Shown piece after piece: positions 36,789 through 46,805 of a stretch of DNA of 64,000 bases (positions are counted from its first letter, which is position 1; each line of letters starts with the position of its first letter). The DNA comes from an uncultured Marinobacter sp. GTDB taxonomy: Bacteria; Pseudomonadota; Gammaproteobacteria; Pseudomonadales; Oleiphilaceae. The translations under genes and the position numbers were made by a program. The notes beneath the pieces are model-generated. The model was not told the origin of the DNA, searched no databases, and was given only the letters and a program-made list of their open reading frames with translations. The stretch lies in contig NZ_CANLBK010000001.1 of assembly GCF_947488835.1 (NCBI RefSeq), positions 1,674,001-1,738,000 on the forward strand. The letters run 5' to 3'.

Positions 36789-38009
36789 TTACCAGATTAT
36801 GGCAATATCGTCTCGCTGAATGTTTACCTGCCCACCTATGCTGGGCATTTTGCCATTACTGAAGTCCGGATGAACATTATTCAGGGTGACCGTCATCTGG
36901 CTGTCACTCAATTCCGGCGTCCCTCCCAAAGAATCAAAATACCGGGCACTGCGATACAGATGCAGCTCATCGCCAGGGCGTAAACCTGCGGTTGCTCCTG
37001 AGGCCAGCGTTACCAACTGCCCATCTACCCGTGTAATCCGGGTCATAAACGGCTGACATGCCAAGGCTTCGGTTACGGCCTGAGTCATATCGCTCAGAAC
37101 ACCAGCCACTGCCTTCCCATACTGGGATTTACGAAATCCTTCGGAGCCAAATCCGGTAGAGCTACCCACGTCGGCAGTCCAGACTGCGGCCGTTTCAAAG
37201 CGTTGCTGATAGACAGGCGAGCCACTGAAGCCATCGAGAACAACAAGATCCACCGCGAAACGCCGACGCATATCCGCGACACCAATACCTCTCTGAAATT
37301 TGTCCAGAACCGATGTGCCCCAAGCTGTAGGGTCTGCAACGCCAAGATCCCGTATAACACCTGTCACCACAAACTGGGCGCCCATTTCACGGGCCACCTG
37401 GATCACATTGGTAAGGCGGTTGCTCCCCTGCTGCAGTGTTGGCGCATTCAGCAAATCAGGGAACAAACGAGAGGTAGAGGCAGACAACACCTGCAGGTTC
37501 CCAGCTTCCCGCAAGCCTTGCTGCAAAAACTGCGGCAGAACTTCACCAGCGTCATCAATACGCCCCACACGGGCCTGTTCAGGGTGTAGAAGCGGGAACC
37601 CGGCCACTGCCACCCGTTTTTTCAAACGCCCGGCATCTCCGCCACCACAGCTGGCTTGCCCGGCAGAAATTTCTCCCCGCACGGTCACACGCATGAGGTT
37701 GCCGATGCGATGCTCATCAATCACTTTTACATTCCGCGCTCTCGCGTTGGACGCCAAGCGAATACTGGATTCGGTAAGAACACCGTTTTCCATGGTGTCT
37801 CTGGTACTCACCTGCGCCTCATACTGAAGGGCGAGATCACGCATGGCGGCATTGCGGGCTTCCGCGCGTGCTGTCGCGAGATCCTCATTATGGATACTGG
37901 CATGGCCCACACCTTCCAGAACAACAGCCTGAGCGTTGGCAACCAGCATCAGTGGTAGTACGACACACCACAGTGACAACCGAACAAACTGCCTCATAAA
38001 CCCACGCAT
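36789..38009 (-). CDS. flgT: Flagellar assembly protein FlgT
   Basis: Secreted periplasmic protein (406 aa) that in Vibrio builds the H-ring around the basal body of the sheathed polar flagellum. A signal peptide (LSLWCVVLPLMLVANAQA) is followed by an N-terminal domain with ATARAEARNAAMRDLALQYEAQVS, a middle nucleotide-binding-like fold (VAVAGFPLLHPEQ, QFVVTGVIRDLG) and a C-terminal SH3-like part (GLRPGDELHLYRSARYFD). Two start ATGs four codons apart are possible. It follows flgP in the same direction; other flagellar genes are outside the window. Confidence 0.9.
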   Translation of the reverse strand: MRGFMRQFVRLSLWCVVLPLMLVANAQAVVLEGVGHASIHNEDLATARAEARNAAMRDLALQYEAQVSTRDTMENGVLTESSIRLASNARARNVKVIDEHRIGNLMRVTVRGEISAGQASCGGGDAGRLKKRVAVAGFPLLHPEQARVGRIDDAGEVLPQFLQQGLREAGNLQVLSASTSRLFPDLLNAPTLQQGSNRLTNVIQVAREMGAQFVVTGVIRDLGVADPTAWGTSVLDKFQRGIGVADMRRRFAVDLVVLDGFSGSPVYQQRFETAAVWTADVGSSTGFGSEGFRKSQYGKAVAGVLSDMTQAVTEALACQPFMTRITRVDGQLVTLASGATAGLRPGDELHLYRSARYFDSLGGTPELSDSQMTVTLNNVHPDFSNGKMPSIGGQVNIQRDDIAIIW

Positions 38010-38092
38010 CGCTTCATACCCGCTTTTCCAATTTTCTCACGCTTCAGGAGCCATAGAGCCGACACAGCACAACCCGGTGGGTGCCAGCGGTA

Positions 38093-38641
38093 TCAGTCGA
38101 GATAGTACAGAGAGTCCACATTTTTGCTCTGAACATCACCCACACTGTCGTTGTAACTGGGCATAGGTATAGGGCAAAGATCCTGTACCTGATCGGCATC
38201 TACTTTAGATACACAAGCCCGGAAACGTGGTTCCAGCTTTAGCTCCATTACGGTCTCAACAACTCCATCGCTGTGTTCGTTAACAGCAACCATCTTTGCA
38301 CCGCGGATATAGCTGTCCACGTATGTGCGGAAACTGTCGTTTCGAAGAACAAAGTCGTTCACGGTAGAGCTGCCATACACAACCGTGCCATACACCCGCT
38401 CTGCAAGGTTTCTGTATGCATCCACCTGGGATGCACGGCGCGCCATCAAACGTTTGCGGGTATTCAGGCGGTCCTTACTTGCGTCCTCATAGGTACCAAA
38501 ACCACTGACTCGCACTGTAATAGGCTCAAATTTTGGTTCAGATTGTGTTTTGCTTTTATCGCTGTCCCGGTGTCCACCAACAGGCGCACAGGCCGCCAGC
38601 ATGACAGCCATAAGAGGAACAATTATCCAGCGGATGGCCAT
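38093..38641 (-). CDS. flgP: LPP20-family lipoprotein, FlgP-like
   Basis: Outer-membrane lipoprotein (182 aa) with lipobox LAAC at residue 18 after a short signal peptide. The core (RVSGFGTYEDASKDRLNTRK and ASQVDAYRNLAERVYGT) is the LPP20/FlgP type, which in Vibrio and Campylobacter is needed for a working flagellar motor. Its place just upstream of flgT supports this role, although flgO is not visible here. GGAGA precedes the ATG. The C-terminal 40 residues are not conserved as far as I can tell. Confidence 0.82.
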   Translation of the reverse strand: MAIRWIIVPLMAVMLAACAPVGGHRDSDKSKTQSEPKFEPITVRVSGFGTYEDASKDRLNTRKRLMARRASQVDAYRNLAERVYGTVVYGSSTVNDFVLRNDSFRTYVDSYIRGAKMVAVNEHSDGVVETVMELKLEPRFRACVSKVDADQVQDLCPIPMPSYNDSVGDVQSKNVDSLYYLD

Positions 38642-38900
38642 TTTTTCGTCTCCAGAATTCGTTTCAACTTGCCGTTTCCAATAACCATGAAAAAATCACG
38701 CCACCTTTCCTAACACGCTGATAAAATTAAATTTCTTTCTCGGAGCTACAAAACAGCCCGCTAAACCGGCAAATAACTGCCTCCGTTTACATATCAAAAA
38801 CAAACCGTTACCGGTTATGCCGTGTTCCCGTACGCATATTGCTCTAACCTTTCAGTATTCTCATTGTTCGTAAACACATACTTATCCCAAAGGTACCGAA

Positions 38901-40160
38901 ATGCATCAATATCGTCTGTCCAGACTGTTCATTGCCGTGGGCTTGTCCGTTGCAACCTCCTCAGCGCTCGCCAGTCCGCAGTCGTTTATGTCTTCACGTT
39001 CCTTTGCCATGGGTGGCGCTGGCGTAGCTATTGCTCACCCAGCCTCGGCCACCTCTGCAAACCCGGCAATGATGGCTGCAGACCAGCATGACTGGGCTGA
39101 TGATTTTGGCCTCACTCTGCCCTCTGTTAACGCGCGGGCTGCGGATGAAGAAGAAACCATCGATCAGGTTGATGATATTCAGGATTCAATTGATCAGCTT
39201 GATAATGCTATCAACTCTGCAAACCCAGCCGACGTGCAACGGCATGCGGGGCAGTTGCGTGAACAACTTGCCGCCTTCGATAAAGACACCGTTCGCGCCA
39301 ACCTCGGTTTGGGCCTTGCTGTTGCCGTTCCCGGAAAGAAGATTGCAGTCGGTGTTTTCAGCAATGGCAACTTGACCGCTACAGTCAGGGGTGAGTACGA
39401 CGAAAGGGACGACAAAATACTGGAGGATATTGAAGACGGCACGGTGGTCATTCCTCCCGGCCAAACCGTCAACCTCAATTCCCGCGGCAAGGTCCTCGCT
39501 TCAGCGGTGGTGGAGGCGGGTCTGAGCTTTGCTCACGCTTTGAAGCTAAATAACGGCGAAACTCTCCAGCTGGGTTTTTCCCCCAAATACGTAAAACTGC
39601 AAACCTTCCAGTACACGGAAACCGTTTCCGGTTTTGATGACAACGATTTCGACAGTGATGACTCCCAAACGGATAAGAGCGGCTTTAACCTGGATATCGG
39701 TGCTGCGTATGCGTTTGGAGATGAGAAGCAGTGGAACGCAGGAATTCTGGTAAAAAACCTGATTCCCATGAAGCTCGATTCTGCAGCAAGCCGGAGAGAT
39801 CTTGGCGAGGAAGTGCGAACGCTAAAAGTTGGCCCGATGGCAACCGTCGGCATCGCCCACAAGAGCAACTACCACATTGTTACCGCAGAGTTGGACCTCA
39901 CCAAAAAAGAAGCCTTCGGCTTTGAAGATGACACCCAGTGGCTTGCCTTGGGCGCAGAGTTTGACGCGTTCCGTTACGCCCAGCTTCGCGCCGGTGTTCG
40001 CTACAACCTTGCCAGTAACGATGACAACGACGGTATTGCCGAAGAAACCCAGTTCACGGCCGGCTTGGGAGTTAACCTGTTAGGCGTTCGTCTTGATCTT
40101 GGCGCGCTGTTCAGCGATGCGGATATGGGCGCATCTCTGGAGCTGGGCACAGCATTCTGA
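38901..40160 (+). CDS. TraF_2-type outer-membrane protein, unknown function
   Basis: Secreted protein (419 aa) resembling the TraF-like family (PF13729) that annotators label conjugal transfer protein TraF; no conjugation gene is nearby and the name is probably misleading. After a signal peptide (LFIAVGLSVATSSALA) comes SSRSFAMGGAGVAIAHPASATSANPA, a FadL-like plug motif, followed by an acidic helical stretch (residues about 70-130) and alternating strands with a terminal aromatic residue (LGTAF), indicating a beta barrel. AAAGG precedes the ATG. Ligand is unknown; hydrophobic compounds are possible by analogy to FadL. Confidence 0.75.
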   Translation: MHQYRLSRLFIAVGLSVATSSALASPQSFMSSRSFAMGGAGVAIAHPASATSANPAMMAADQHDWADDFGLTLPSVNARAADEEETIDQVDDIQDSIDQLDNAINSANPADVQRHAGQLREQLAAFDKDTVRANLGLGLAVAVPGKKIAVGVFSNGNLTATVRGEYDERDDKILEDIEDGTVVIPPGQTVNLNSRGKVLASAVVEAGLSFAHALKLNNGETLQLGFSPKYVKLQTFQYTETVSGFDDNDFDSDDSQTDKSGFNLDIGAAYAFGDEKQWNAGILVKNLIPMKLDSAASRRDLGEEVRTLKVGPMATVGIAHKSNYHIVTAELDLTKKEAFGFEDDTQWLALGAEFDAFRYAQLRAGVRYNLASNDDNDGIAEETQFTAGLGVNLLGVRLDLGALFSDADMGASLELGTAF

Positions 40161-40185
40161 TTATTTTGTAAACACCTCTTCCGGA

Positions 40186-40223
40186 GTCAGGCAAGCCCAT
40201 CAGAATATACGGGTTTGCCTGAC
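40186..40223 (+). terminator. Long hairpin after the TraF_2-type gene
   Basis: A 13-bp stem with one G-T pair joins 40186-40198 to 40211-40223 (GTCAGGCAAGCCC against GGGTTTGCCTGAC) around a twelve-base loop. No T run follows. Confidence 0.5.
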
Positions 40224-40278
40224 CCGCCCGGGAAACGGATAATTCCCGAACATTTCTCGGAAAGGAACCGAACTCTCC

Positions 40279-41424
40279 ATGCAAACCTATCTGGTTGGCG
40301 GCGCTGTTCGCGATGAACTACTGGGCCTGAACGTTAAAGATCGGGACTGGGTAGTTGTCGGTGCAACCCCGGAACAAATGCTTGCCCTTGGCTTTACCCA
40401 GGTAGGATCAGACTTCCCCGTATTCCTGCACCCGAAAACCCATGAGGAATACGCCCTCGCCCGCACAGAACGCAAGCAAGGGCATGGCTATCATGGCTTC
40501 TCAGTCTACAGCGCCCCGGATGTCACGCTGGAAGAAGACCTGCTGCGCAGGGATCTCACCATCAACGCCATGGCGCGCTCCGAACAGGGCGATCTGAGCG
40601 ACCCCTTTGATGGACGCAAAGATCTTGAGGCAAGAGAGCTGCGCCACGTTTCACTGGCCTTCAAAGAAGACCCCCTGAGAATTTTGCGAACCGCGCGGTT
40701 TGCGGCGCGTTTTCAGCCTCTGGGTTTTCGTGTTAGTGCAGAAACCATGGAACTCATGCGTTCTATGGTTGCCGAGGGCGAAGTGGGACATCTGGTGCCT
40801 GAGCGGGTATGGCAGGAGATTCAGCGGGCCCTGCACGAAAATGCCCCCGGGACGTTTTTTCAGGTGTTGAGAGACTGCGGCGCACTCGACGTGTTGATTC
40901 CAGAACTTTCACCGGAGGCGCACTTCAGCGCAGCCATTAACGCCCTGCAAAGGATTCACGCCAGAAATGGCTCAACAGCAGAGCGCTTTGCTTCGCTGTT
41001 TTGCACACTTGATGAACCTGGTGGCACAGCAAGAGCCAAGGCACTGAAAGCACCCAACGACTGCCAACAGCTTGCCCGGCTGACCATGATCTTTATTCCC
41101 ACACTGCAACAGCTCAAACCGCTACAGCCAGATACCCGTGTTGGTGCCGGCAGTCCTTCGAACACCCTGCTAGCGCTATTGGAGAAGGCCGATTTATGGC
41201 GGCGACCAGAACGGTTTGAGGGATTGATCAATGTGCTTGAATGCACTCTTGGCACCACGAATCGGTTACAACTGGAAGCACTGAATAATGCAGCAAAGGC
41301 TGCATCAGGCATTGACCCGAAAATGCTGATGGACCAAGGCTTTTCAGGCAAAGAGCTGGGCGATGCAATCCGGCGCGAACGTTTGGCACGTATAAGTCAG
41401 GCACTATGCAGCTCACTATCCTGA
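40279..41424 (+). CDS. cca: CCA-adding tRNA nucleotidyltransferase without HD domain
   Basis: Class-II enzyme (381 aa) that builds or repairs the 3' CCA end of tRNA. The catalytic head is clear: YLVGGAVRDELLGL, the DRDWVVVGA metal site, RTERKQGHGYHGF, EEDLLRRDLTINAMA and the template motif EDPLRILRTARFAARF. E. coli Cca is 412 residues with a C-terminal HD phosphohydrolase domain. Here the corresponding region (RFASLFCTLDEP) has no HD pair, so the repair-linked phosphatase activities are probably missing. It is followed 9 nt later by the pteridine reductase gene. Confidence 0.93.
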   Translation: MQTYLVGGAVRDELLGLNVKDRDWVVVGATPEQMLALGFTQVGSDFPVFLHPKTHEEYALARTERKQGHGYHGFSVYSAPDVTLEEDLLRRDLTINAMARSEQGDLSDPFDGRKDLEARELRHVSLAFKEDPLRILRTARFAARFQPLGFRVSAETMELMRSMVAEGEVGHLVPERVWQEIQRALHENAPGTFFQVLRDCGALDVLIPELSPEAHFSAAINALQRIHARNGSTAERFASLFCTLDEPGGTARAKALKAPNDCQQLARLTMIFIPTLQQLKPLQPDTRVGAGSPSNTLLALLEKADLWRRPERFEGLINVLECTLGTTNRLQLEALNNAAKAASGIDPKMLMDQGFSGKELGDAIRRERLARISQALCSSLS

Positions 41425-41433
41425 GGAACCACC

Positions 41434-42180
41434 ATGCCTGAACATGCGCCTGTCGCCCTGATTACCGGTTCGGCCCACCGCCTTGGCGCTCGCACTGCGC
41501 AAATGCTGCATGAGCGGGGCTGGAACATCGTCATCCATTATCGTAGCCGCGAAGATCAGGCCCTCAGCCTTGTTGAATCAATGAATCAGCAGCGGCCAAA
41601 CTCTGCCGTGGCACTGCAAGCGGACTTGAGCAACACCTCCGACACCAGGCACCTGGGTACCGAAGCCACGGCTCAGTGGGGGCGGCTGGATGCACTGATT
41701 AACAACGCATCGGTGTTTTACCCAAACCCGACGCCTGAAGCCACGGAAGACGATTGGGACAGCATCATGCACACCAATCTGAGGGCGCCATTCTTTTTGC
41801 TGCAGGCGTGCCTTCCGGCTTTGCAGGCTAGCTCAGGCAGTGTCGTAAATCTCATTGATATCTACAGTGAAAAGCCGCTGGCAGACCACCCACTCTATTG
41901 CGCCAGCAAAGCAGGGCTCGCGGCGCTCACCCGCGCCTGGGCCAAAGATCTGGCTCCAGAGGTGCGGGTGAATGGCGTGTCTCCCGGTGCCATTCTCTGG
42001 CCCGAGGGCGACGCGGCCGTTGATGCGGACTACCAAAGTATAATACTGGCAAAAACGCCCCTCAACCAAACCGGTACACCGGACGATATCGCCCGCACCA
42101 TCGTGTTTCTGCTAGCCGAGGCGCCATTTATCACCGGCCAAATCATTTCCGTCGACGGCGGCCGCAGCCTTAACATGTAG
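41434..42180 (+). CDS. Pteridine reductase (FolM-like SDR)
   Basis: NADPH-dependent short-chain dehydrogenase (248 aa). The nucleotide motif reads [11 protein letters not shown], the pteridine-reductase variant of TGxxxGxG, with the NNAS block ([10 protein letters not shown]) and the catalytic Tyr and Lys in YCASKAG, followed by [14 protein letters not shown]. This pattern matches bacterial pteridine reductases acting on dihydrobiopterin, dihydromonapterin or folate. It sits tightly behind cca. The exact pterin is inferred. Confidence 0.85.
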   Translation: MPEHAPVALITGSAHRLGARTAQMLHERGWNIVIHYRSREDQALSLVESMNQQRPNSAVALQADLSNTSDTRHLGTEATAQWGRLDALINNASVFYPNPTPEATEDDWDSIMHTNLRAPFFLLQACLPALQASSGSVVNLIDIYSEKPLADHPLYCASKAGLAALTRAWAKDLAPEVRVNGVSPGAILWPEGDAAVDADYQSIILAKTPLNQTGTPDDIARTIVFLLAEAPFITGQIISVDGGRSLNM

Positions 42181-42310
42181 GCCGAGGTTTGGGCCTACGC
42201 TTTTGCCCGCTCGTCCTTTCCGGCTACAATGCGCGCAACTTTATACTCTGTGTGAGCAAGGCTTGTTACAGCGCCCTGCCGAAGCACACTCACCTGACTG
42301 GAGATTTCCT

Positions 42311-43489
42311 ATGCGTGATGTCGTCATCGTTGCCGCTCGGCGTACAGCTATTGGAGCATTTGGCGGAGGCCTTTCCAGCCTTCGTGCGGATCAGCTCGGC
42401 ACCGCTGTTATCAAAGCACTTCTGGAAGAAACCGGTGTTGCCGGCAACCAGATCGATGAAGTCGTTCTGGGGCAGGTCCTGACCGCAGGCTCCGGCCAGA
42501 ACCCGGCACGCCAGTCGGCCATCAACGCTGGGCTGCCCGCTTCTGTACCCGCTATAACCATCAACAAGGTGTGCGGCTCCGGCCTCAAAGCCGTTCATAT
42601 GGCCGTTCAGTCAATTCGCTGTGGCGATGCTGAAATGATTATTGCGGGCGGTCAGGAAAACATGAGCCAGTCGCCCCACGTGCTGCCCAACAGCCGCAAT
42701 GGCCAGCGCATGGGTAACTGGACCATGATCGACACCATGGTCACAGACGGCCTCTGGGATGCCTTCAACGACTACCACATGGGCATCACTGCAGAGAATA
42801 TAGTTGAGAAATACGGCATCAGCCGCGAAGAGCAGGACGAGTTCGCAGCAGCCTCTCAACAAAAAGCGGTTGCCGCCAGAGAAGCCGGTCGCTTTGATGG
42901 CGAAATCGTGCCGGTTTCTATTCCCCAGCGTAAAGGCGACCCGGTTGTAGTGAGCAAAGATGAAGGGCCCCGCGACGGCGTAACCGGCGAGGGCCTGGGC
43001 AAGCTTCGCCCGGCGTTCAAAAAGGACGGCACGGTGACCGCAGGCAACGCTTCATCCCTGAACGATGGCGCGGCAGCTGTTCTGGTGTGTAGCGCCGACA
43101 AGGCAAAAGAGCTGGGCCTGACACCTCTGGCAACCATCAAAGCCCACGCCAATGCCGGCGTAGACCCCACTATTATGGGCACCGGCCCAATTCCTGCCAG
43201 CCAACGCTGCCTGAAACTGGCGGGCTGGAGCGTTGACGATCTCGACCTGGTTGAAGCCAACGAAGCCTTTGCGGCCCAAGCTATCTCCGTAAACCGCGAT
43301 ATGGGCTGGGATACCAACAAGGTAAACGTCAACGGCGGCGCCATTGCTCTGGGCCACCCCATTGGCGCTTCGGGCTGCCGCATACTGGTTTCACTTTTGC
43401 ACGAAATGGTACGCCGTGATGCCCACAAAGGCCTGGCGACTCTGTGCATCGGCGGCGGCATGGGCGTTGCCCTTGCAGTCGAGCGCTAA
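42311..43489 (+). CDS. Acetyl-CoA C-acetyltransferase (thiolase)
   Basis: Biosynthetic-type thiolase (392 aa) that interconverts two acetyl-CoA and acetoacetyl-CoA. The nucleophile Cys88 is in [11 protein letters not shown], the His is in [16 protein letters not shown] and the second Cys379 is in LCIGGGMG. The start at 42311 ([15 protein letters not shown]) matches the family; the frame is open from 42203 but that part is not thiolase-like. No phaB, phaC or CoA-transferase is next to it, so the pathway (polyhydroxybutyrate, ketone or fatty-acid use) cannot be assigned. trmL follows after 6 nt. Confidence 0.94.
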   Translation: MRDVVIVAARRTAIGAFGGGLSSLRADQLGTAVIKALLEETGVAGNQIDEVVLGQVLTAGSGQNPARQSAINAGLPASVPAITINKVCGSGLKAVHMAVQSIRCGDAEMIIAGGQENMSQSPHVLPNSRNGQRMGNWTMIDTMVTDGLWDAFNDYHMGITAENIVEKYGISREEQDEFAAASQQKAVAAREAGRFDGEIVPVSIPQRKGDPVVVSKDEGPRDGVTGEGLGKLRPAFKKDGTVTAGNASSLNDGAAAVLVCSADKAKELGLTPLATIKAHANAGVDPTIMGTGPIPASQRCLKLAGWSVDDLDLVEANEAFAAQAISVNRDMGWDTNKVNVNGGAIALGHPIGASGCRILVSLLHEMVRRDAHKGLATLCIGGGMGVALAVER

Positions 43490-43495
43490 AGCCGA

Positions 43496-43972
43496 ATGCT
43501 GAATGTGGTGCTGTACGAGCCGGAGATACCGCCCAATACGGGCAATATCATCCGCCTGTGCGCCAACACCGGCTGCAACCTGCATCTGATTGAGCCTCTA
43601 GGATTCACTCTGGAGGACAAGCAGATGCGGCGTGCGGGCCTGGACTATAACGAATACGCCACAGTAAAAGTGCACAAGAACTATCAGGCGTTCCTCGACA
43701 GCGAGCAGCCCAGGCGCTTGTTTGGCCTTACCACAAAAGGCCACCGTTATTATCACGAGGTGGCCTATCAGGAAGGTGACTACCTGATGTTCGGCCCGGA
43801 AACCCGCGGCCTGCCAGAGGATGTACGCGAGGGTTTATCTTCAGAGCACTGCCTGAAGGTGCCTATGTGCCCAAATAGCCGAAGTTTGAACCTTTCCAAT
43901 ACGGCCGCTTTGGTGGTCTACGAAGCCTGGAGGCAGCTAGGGTTCGAGGGCTCACCACACAGCACGTCATAA
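43496..43972 (+). CDS. trmL: tRNA (cytidine/uridine-34 2'-O)-methyltransferase TrmL
   Basis: SPOUT-class enzyme (158 aa) that methylates the ribose of the wobble nucleotide in tRNA-Leu species. [20 protein letters not shown] at the start, [14 protein letters not shown] and the knot-forming [20 protein letters not shown] at the end are diagnostic. Length matches E. coli TrmL (157). It lies close behind the thiolase gene and ends at a bidirectional terminator shared with secB. Confidence 0.95.
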   Translation: MLNVVLYEPEIPPNTGNIIRLCANTGCNLHLIEPLGFTLEDKQMRRAGLDYNEYATVKVHKNYQAFLDSEQPRRLFGLTTKGHRYYHEVAYQEGDYLMFGPETRGLPEDVREGLSSEHCLKVPMCPNSRSLNLSNTAALVVYEAWRQLGFEGSPHSTS

Positions 43973-43974
43973 GC

Positions 43975-44004
43975 AAAAAAACCCGGCAGTTGCCGGGTTT
44001 TTTT
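43975..44004. terminator. Bidirectional terminator between trmL and secB
   Basis: A run of A followed by CCCGGCA pairs with TGCCGGG followed by a run of T, with almost no loop, between convergent genes. Strong in both directions. Confidence 0.94.
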
Positions 44005-44025
44005 AATCAGGATAGAGCAAAACGC

Positions 44026-44529
44026 TTAGTGAGTTTTCTGCTCGGCACCGGCTTCACCGGCTGCCTCTTCCTGCTTGCGCTGCAATGCCTGAGCATAGAT
44101 AGCGTCGAAGTTAACAGGCGCCAGCATCAACGCCGGGAAGCTGCCCTTGTTAACAACACCATCAATTGCTTCACGGGCATAGGGGAACAGAATGGTGGGG
44201 CAATAGGCTCCCAGCATCTGGCCAAGCTGCGGCCCGTCAATACCAGAAACCAGGAACACACCCGCCTGCTGAATCTCGACAATGTAAGCAACTTTGTCGT
44301 CAATTTTCGCCGTAACGGTCAGCGATAGAACAACTTCGTACTGGTTGTCACTCACTTTTGTGTGAGCGGTATTCAGATCGAGGTTTACATGCGGCTTCCA
44401 CTGCTCCTGAAATACCACCGGTGAATTCGGGGACTCAAAAGACAGATCCTTCACGTAGATACGCTGAAGCGCAAACTGCGCTTGATTCTGGTTTTCGTTG
44501 CCTGCGGCGGCTTGCGGATTCTCAGCCAT
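44026..44529 (-). CDS. secB: Protein-export chaperone SecB
   Basis: Tetrameric cytoplasmic chaperone (167 aa) that holds preproteins unfolded and delivers them to SecA. LQRIYVKDLSFESPNSP near the start, VEIQQAGVFLVSGI, and the C-terminal GAYCPTILFPYAREAI and GSFPALMLAPVNFDAIY are diagnostic. The N-terminus is Asn/Gln/Ala-rich and variable. The C-terminal tail is acidic and lacks Cys. The rhodanese-like gene lies upstream in the same direction with a 152-nt gap. Confidence 0.97.
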   Translation of the reverse strand: MAENPQAAAGNENQNQAQFALQRIYVKDLSFESPNSPVVFQEQWKPHVNLDLNTAHTKVSDNQYEVVLSLTVTAKIDDKVAYIVEIQQAGVFLVSGIDGPQLGQMLGAYCPTILFPYAREAIDGVVNKGSFPALMLAPVNFDAIYAQALQRKQEEAAGEAGAEQKTH

Positions 44530-44681
44530 GTTAAGTCCTTTTGCTTTAGTAGGGAGTCGTAGAGAGGGCTCAGGGCCCGTTGTTATAGTTACATCTGCCG
44601 TGACAGTCTACTGCCTGGCGGCGATCTGTTATGTGAAACAGTGCGGCAGATCGGCGCTCAGATCAAGTTATGCTGACGCTG

Positions 44682-45098
44682 CTACTTCTTTACCAGCGGC
44701 AAATTGCTGGCCTTCCAGTCGCTGACTCCGCCATTGAGTCGCACCACATTCGTGAACCCTTCTGCGTTCAGCTGCTTGACGGCCATGGCGGAATGCTGGC
44801 CCATCTTGTCCGCCACAATAATCTGCTTGCTCTTGTGCTTGTTCAACTCGGCAGCTCGGCCTTTAAGGCTGCTCAGCGGAATATTGATTGAACCGGTAAT
44901 GCGGCCCTCGCCGAACTCTTTGCGGTCACGGATATCCACCACTATGGCTTCGTCCCGGTTGATCAGACTAACAGCGCCCTGGGCAGAAATCTTGGCACCA
45001 CCGCGCCGGGACTCCAACACAAGAATAGCGATCAGAAAGGCTACAAACAGCGAAGCGAGAATGTAGTGGTTAACGACGAATTCAAACAACCGATCCAT
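44682..45098 (-). CDS. Membrane-anchored rhodanese-like protein without catalytic Cys (YibN-like)
   Basis: One N-terminal membrane helix (ILASLFVAFLIAILVL) is followed by a single rhodanese domain (VVDIRDRKEFGEGRITGSIN, VVRLNGGVSDWKASN), 138 residues in all. The active-site loop reads VADKMGQHSAMA: Asp97 stands where active homologues have the sulfur-carrying Cys, and the protein has no Cys at all. It should therefore not transfer sulfur. It sits between secB and gpmI, the usual place of YibN. A structural or binding role is more likely; the function of YibN is not settled. Confidence 0.85.
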   Translation of the reverse strand: MDRLFEFVVNHYILASLFVAFLIAILVLESRRGGAKISAQGAVSLINRDEAIVVDIRDRKEFGEGRITGSINIPLSSLKGRAAELNKHKSKQIIVADKMGQHSAMAVKQLNAEGFTNVVRLNGGVSDWKASNLPLVKK

Positions 45099-45254
45099 GA
45101 GGTTACCCTGAAAATAAGTTTGGGCGGATTATACACAGCCTGCACGCCGGACAGAAGGCGACCATACAGGTGACGACTGTGGCCTCAAAGTGTAAAAATG
45201 GATAAGCTTCACGCCTACTTCTGTAAATTTACTGCAACTCTACCTCCGGACTGA

Positions 45255-46805
45255 ATGATGACAGCATTGCGCAAGCCGACAGCACTGATAATTCTAGACG
45301 GCTGGGGCCACCGTAACCCCGCTGAAGACAACGCCATCAGCAACGCCAATACGCCTTTTTGGGACAAGCTCTGGGCATCCAGACCTAAAACCCTCATCAA
45401 CACCTCCGGTATGTTTGTAGGCCTGCCCCAGGGCCAGATGGGCAATTCCGAAGTCGGCCACATGAATCTTGGCGCGGGTCGCGTGGTTTATCAGAGTCTG
45501 ACACGCATCGACAAGGATATTGAGGAAGGAACCTTTAACGAAAACAAGGTTCTTTGCGCAGCAATCGACAAAGCCATCAGCAATGGCGGCGCCGTTCATC
45601 TTATGGGACTGCTCTCTCCCGGCGGCGTTCACTGCCATGAAGACCACGTGCTCGCCGCCGCCGAGCTCGCAGCCGCTCGAGGTGCGAAAGAAGTATATAT
45701 TCACGCATTCCTCGATGGCCGCGACATGCCACCCCGCAGTGCTCGCCCATCCCTGGAGAAGGCTGCGGCAAGGCTAAAAAGCCTGGGCGTAGGCCGGGTG
45801 GCCTCCATTGTAGGCCGCTATTTCGCTATGGACAGAGACAACCGCTGGGACAGGGTGGAAGCTGCCTACAACCTGATGACGCTAGGCGAGTCTGATTTCA
45901 TAGCTACCGACCCCGTTTCAGGTCTGGAGCAGGCATACGAGCGCGGCGAGAATGACGAATTCGTCAAACCAACCCTGATTCAAAGCGCCGGAGAGCGTGC
46001 CGCCACAATCAATGATGGCGATGCGGTTCTGTTTATGAACTTCCGGGCTGACCGGGCGCGTGAGATCACACGCACATTTGTAGACGAAGGCTTTGAAGGG
46101 TTTGAACGCAAGAAACACCCGAGGCTCGCAGACTTTGTAATGCTCACCGAGTACGCGGCAGATATCAAAACCTCCTGCGCTTACCCGCCGGAGCAACTGG
46201 TCAACGGTTTGGGCGAGTATCTGGCGGGGCTCGGTAAAACACAGCTTCGCATTTCCGAAACCGAGAAATATGCCCACGTCACTTTCTTCTTTAACGGTGG
46301 GCAGGAAACACCTTTTGCGGGCGAAGACAGAATTCTGGTGCCATCCCCGAAAGTGGCAACCTACGATCTACAGCCTGAGATGAGCGCACCAGAAGTTACA
46401 GACAAGCTGGTAGAAGCCATCAAGAGTGGAAAATATGATCTGGTGGTATGCAACTACGCAAACGGTGACATGGTGGGCCATACCGGCAAACTGGATGCAG
46501 CCGTAAAAGCCGTAGAGTGCCTGGATCATTGCTTACAGCGAATAGTCGAGGCGCTGGAAGAAGTAGATGGTCAGGCACTGATAACAGCCGACCACGGCAA
46601 CTGCGAACAGATGACTGACCCTGAATCTGGTCAGGTTCATACAGCACACACCATTGGGCCCGTACCTCTTGTCTACACAGGTAGCCGCGAGGTAAGCCTG
46701 AGTGATGACGGCAGCCTGAGCGATGTAGCCCCCACCCTGCTCGCATTGATGGGGCTGGAACTGCCAAAGGAAATGACCGGGCACAGCCTGGTTAAAATCG
46801 GTTGA
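45255..46805 (+). CDS. gpmI: Cofactor-independent phosphoglycerate mutase GpmI
   Basis: Manganese-dependent enzyme (516 aa) that interconverts 3- and 2-phosphoglycerate in glycolysis and gluconeogenesis. The metal site LIILDGWG, the phosphoserine loop [29 protein letters not shown], the [12 protein letters not shown] block and the alkaline-phosphatase-like ADHGNCEQM and [12 protein letters not shown] are intact. Two adjacent ATGs are possible starts. Its TGA overlaps the TTG start of envC, so the gpmI-envC-ctpA-yibQ order is translationally linked, an arrangement conserved in gammaproteobacteria. Confidence 0.97.
   Translation: MMTALRKPTALIILDGWGHRNPAEDNAISNANTPFWDKLWASRPKTLINTSGMFVGLPQGQMGNSEVGHMNLGAGRVVYQSLTRIDKDIEEGTFNENKVLCAAIDKAISNGGAVHLMGLLSPGGVHCHEDHVLAAAELAAARGAKEVYIHAFLDGRDMPPRSARPSLEKAAARLKSLGVGRVASIVGRYFAMDRDNRWDRVEAAYNLMTLGESDFIATDPVSGLEQAYERGENDEFVKPTLIQSAGERAATINDGDAVLFMNFRADRAREITRTFVDEGFEGFERKKHPRLADFVMLTEYAADIKTSCAYPPEQLVNGLGEYLAGLGKTQLRISETEKYAHVTFFFNGGQETPFAGEDRILVPSPKVATYDLQPEMSAPEVTDKLVEAIKSGKYDLVVCNYANGDMVGHTGKLDAAVKAVECLDHCLQRIVEALEEVDGQALITADHGNCEQMTDPESGQVHTAHTIGPVPLVYTGSREVSLSDDGSLSDVAPTLLALMGLELPKEMTGHSLVKIG

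Noticed and set aside
38901..40160. Conjugation function for the TraF_2-type protein
   Set aside because: The name comes from the family label; no other transfer gene is near and the protein looks like a FadL-type barrel.
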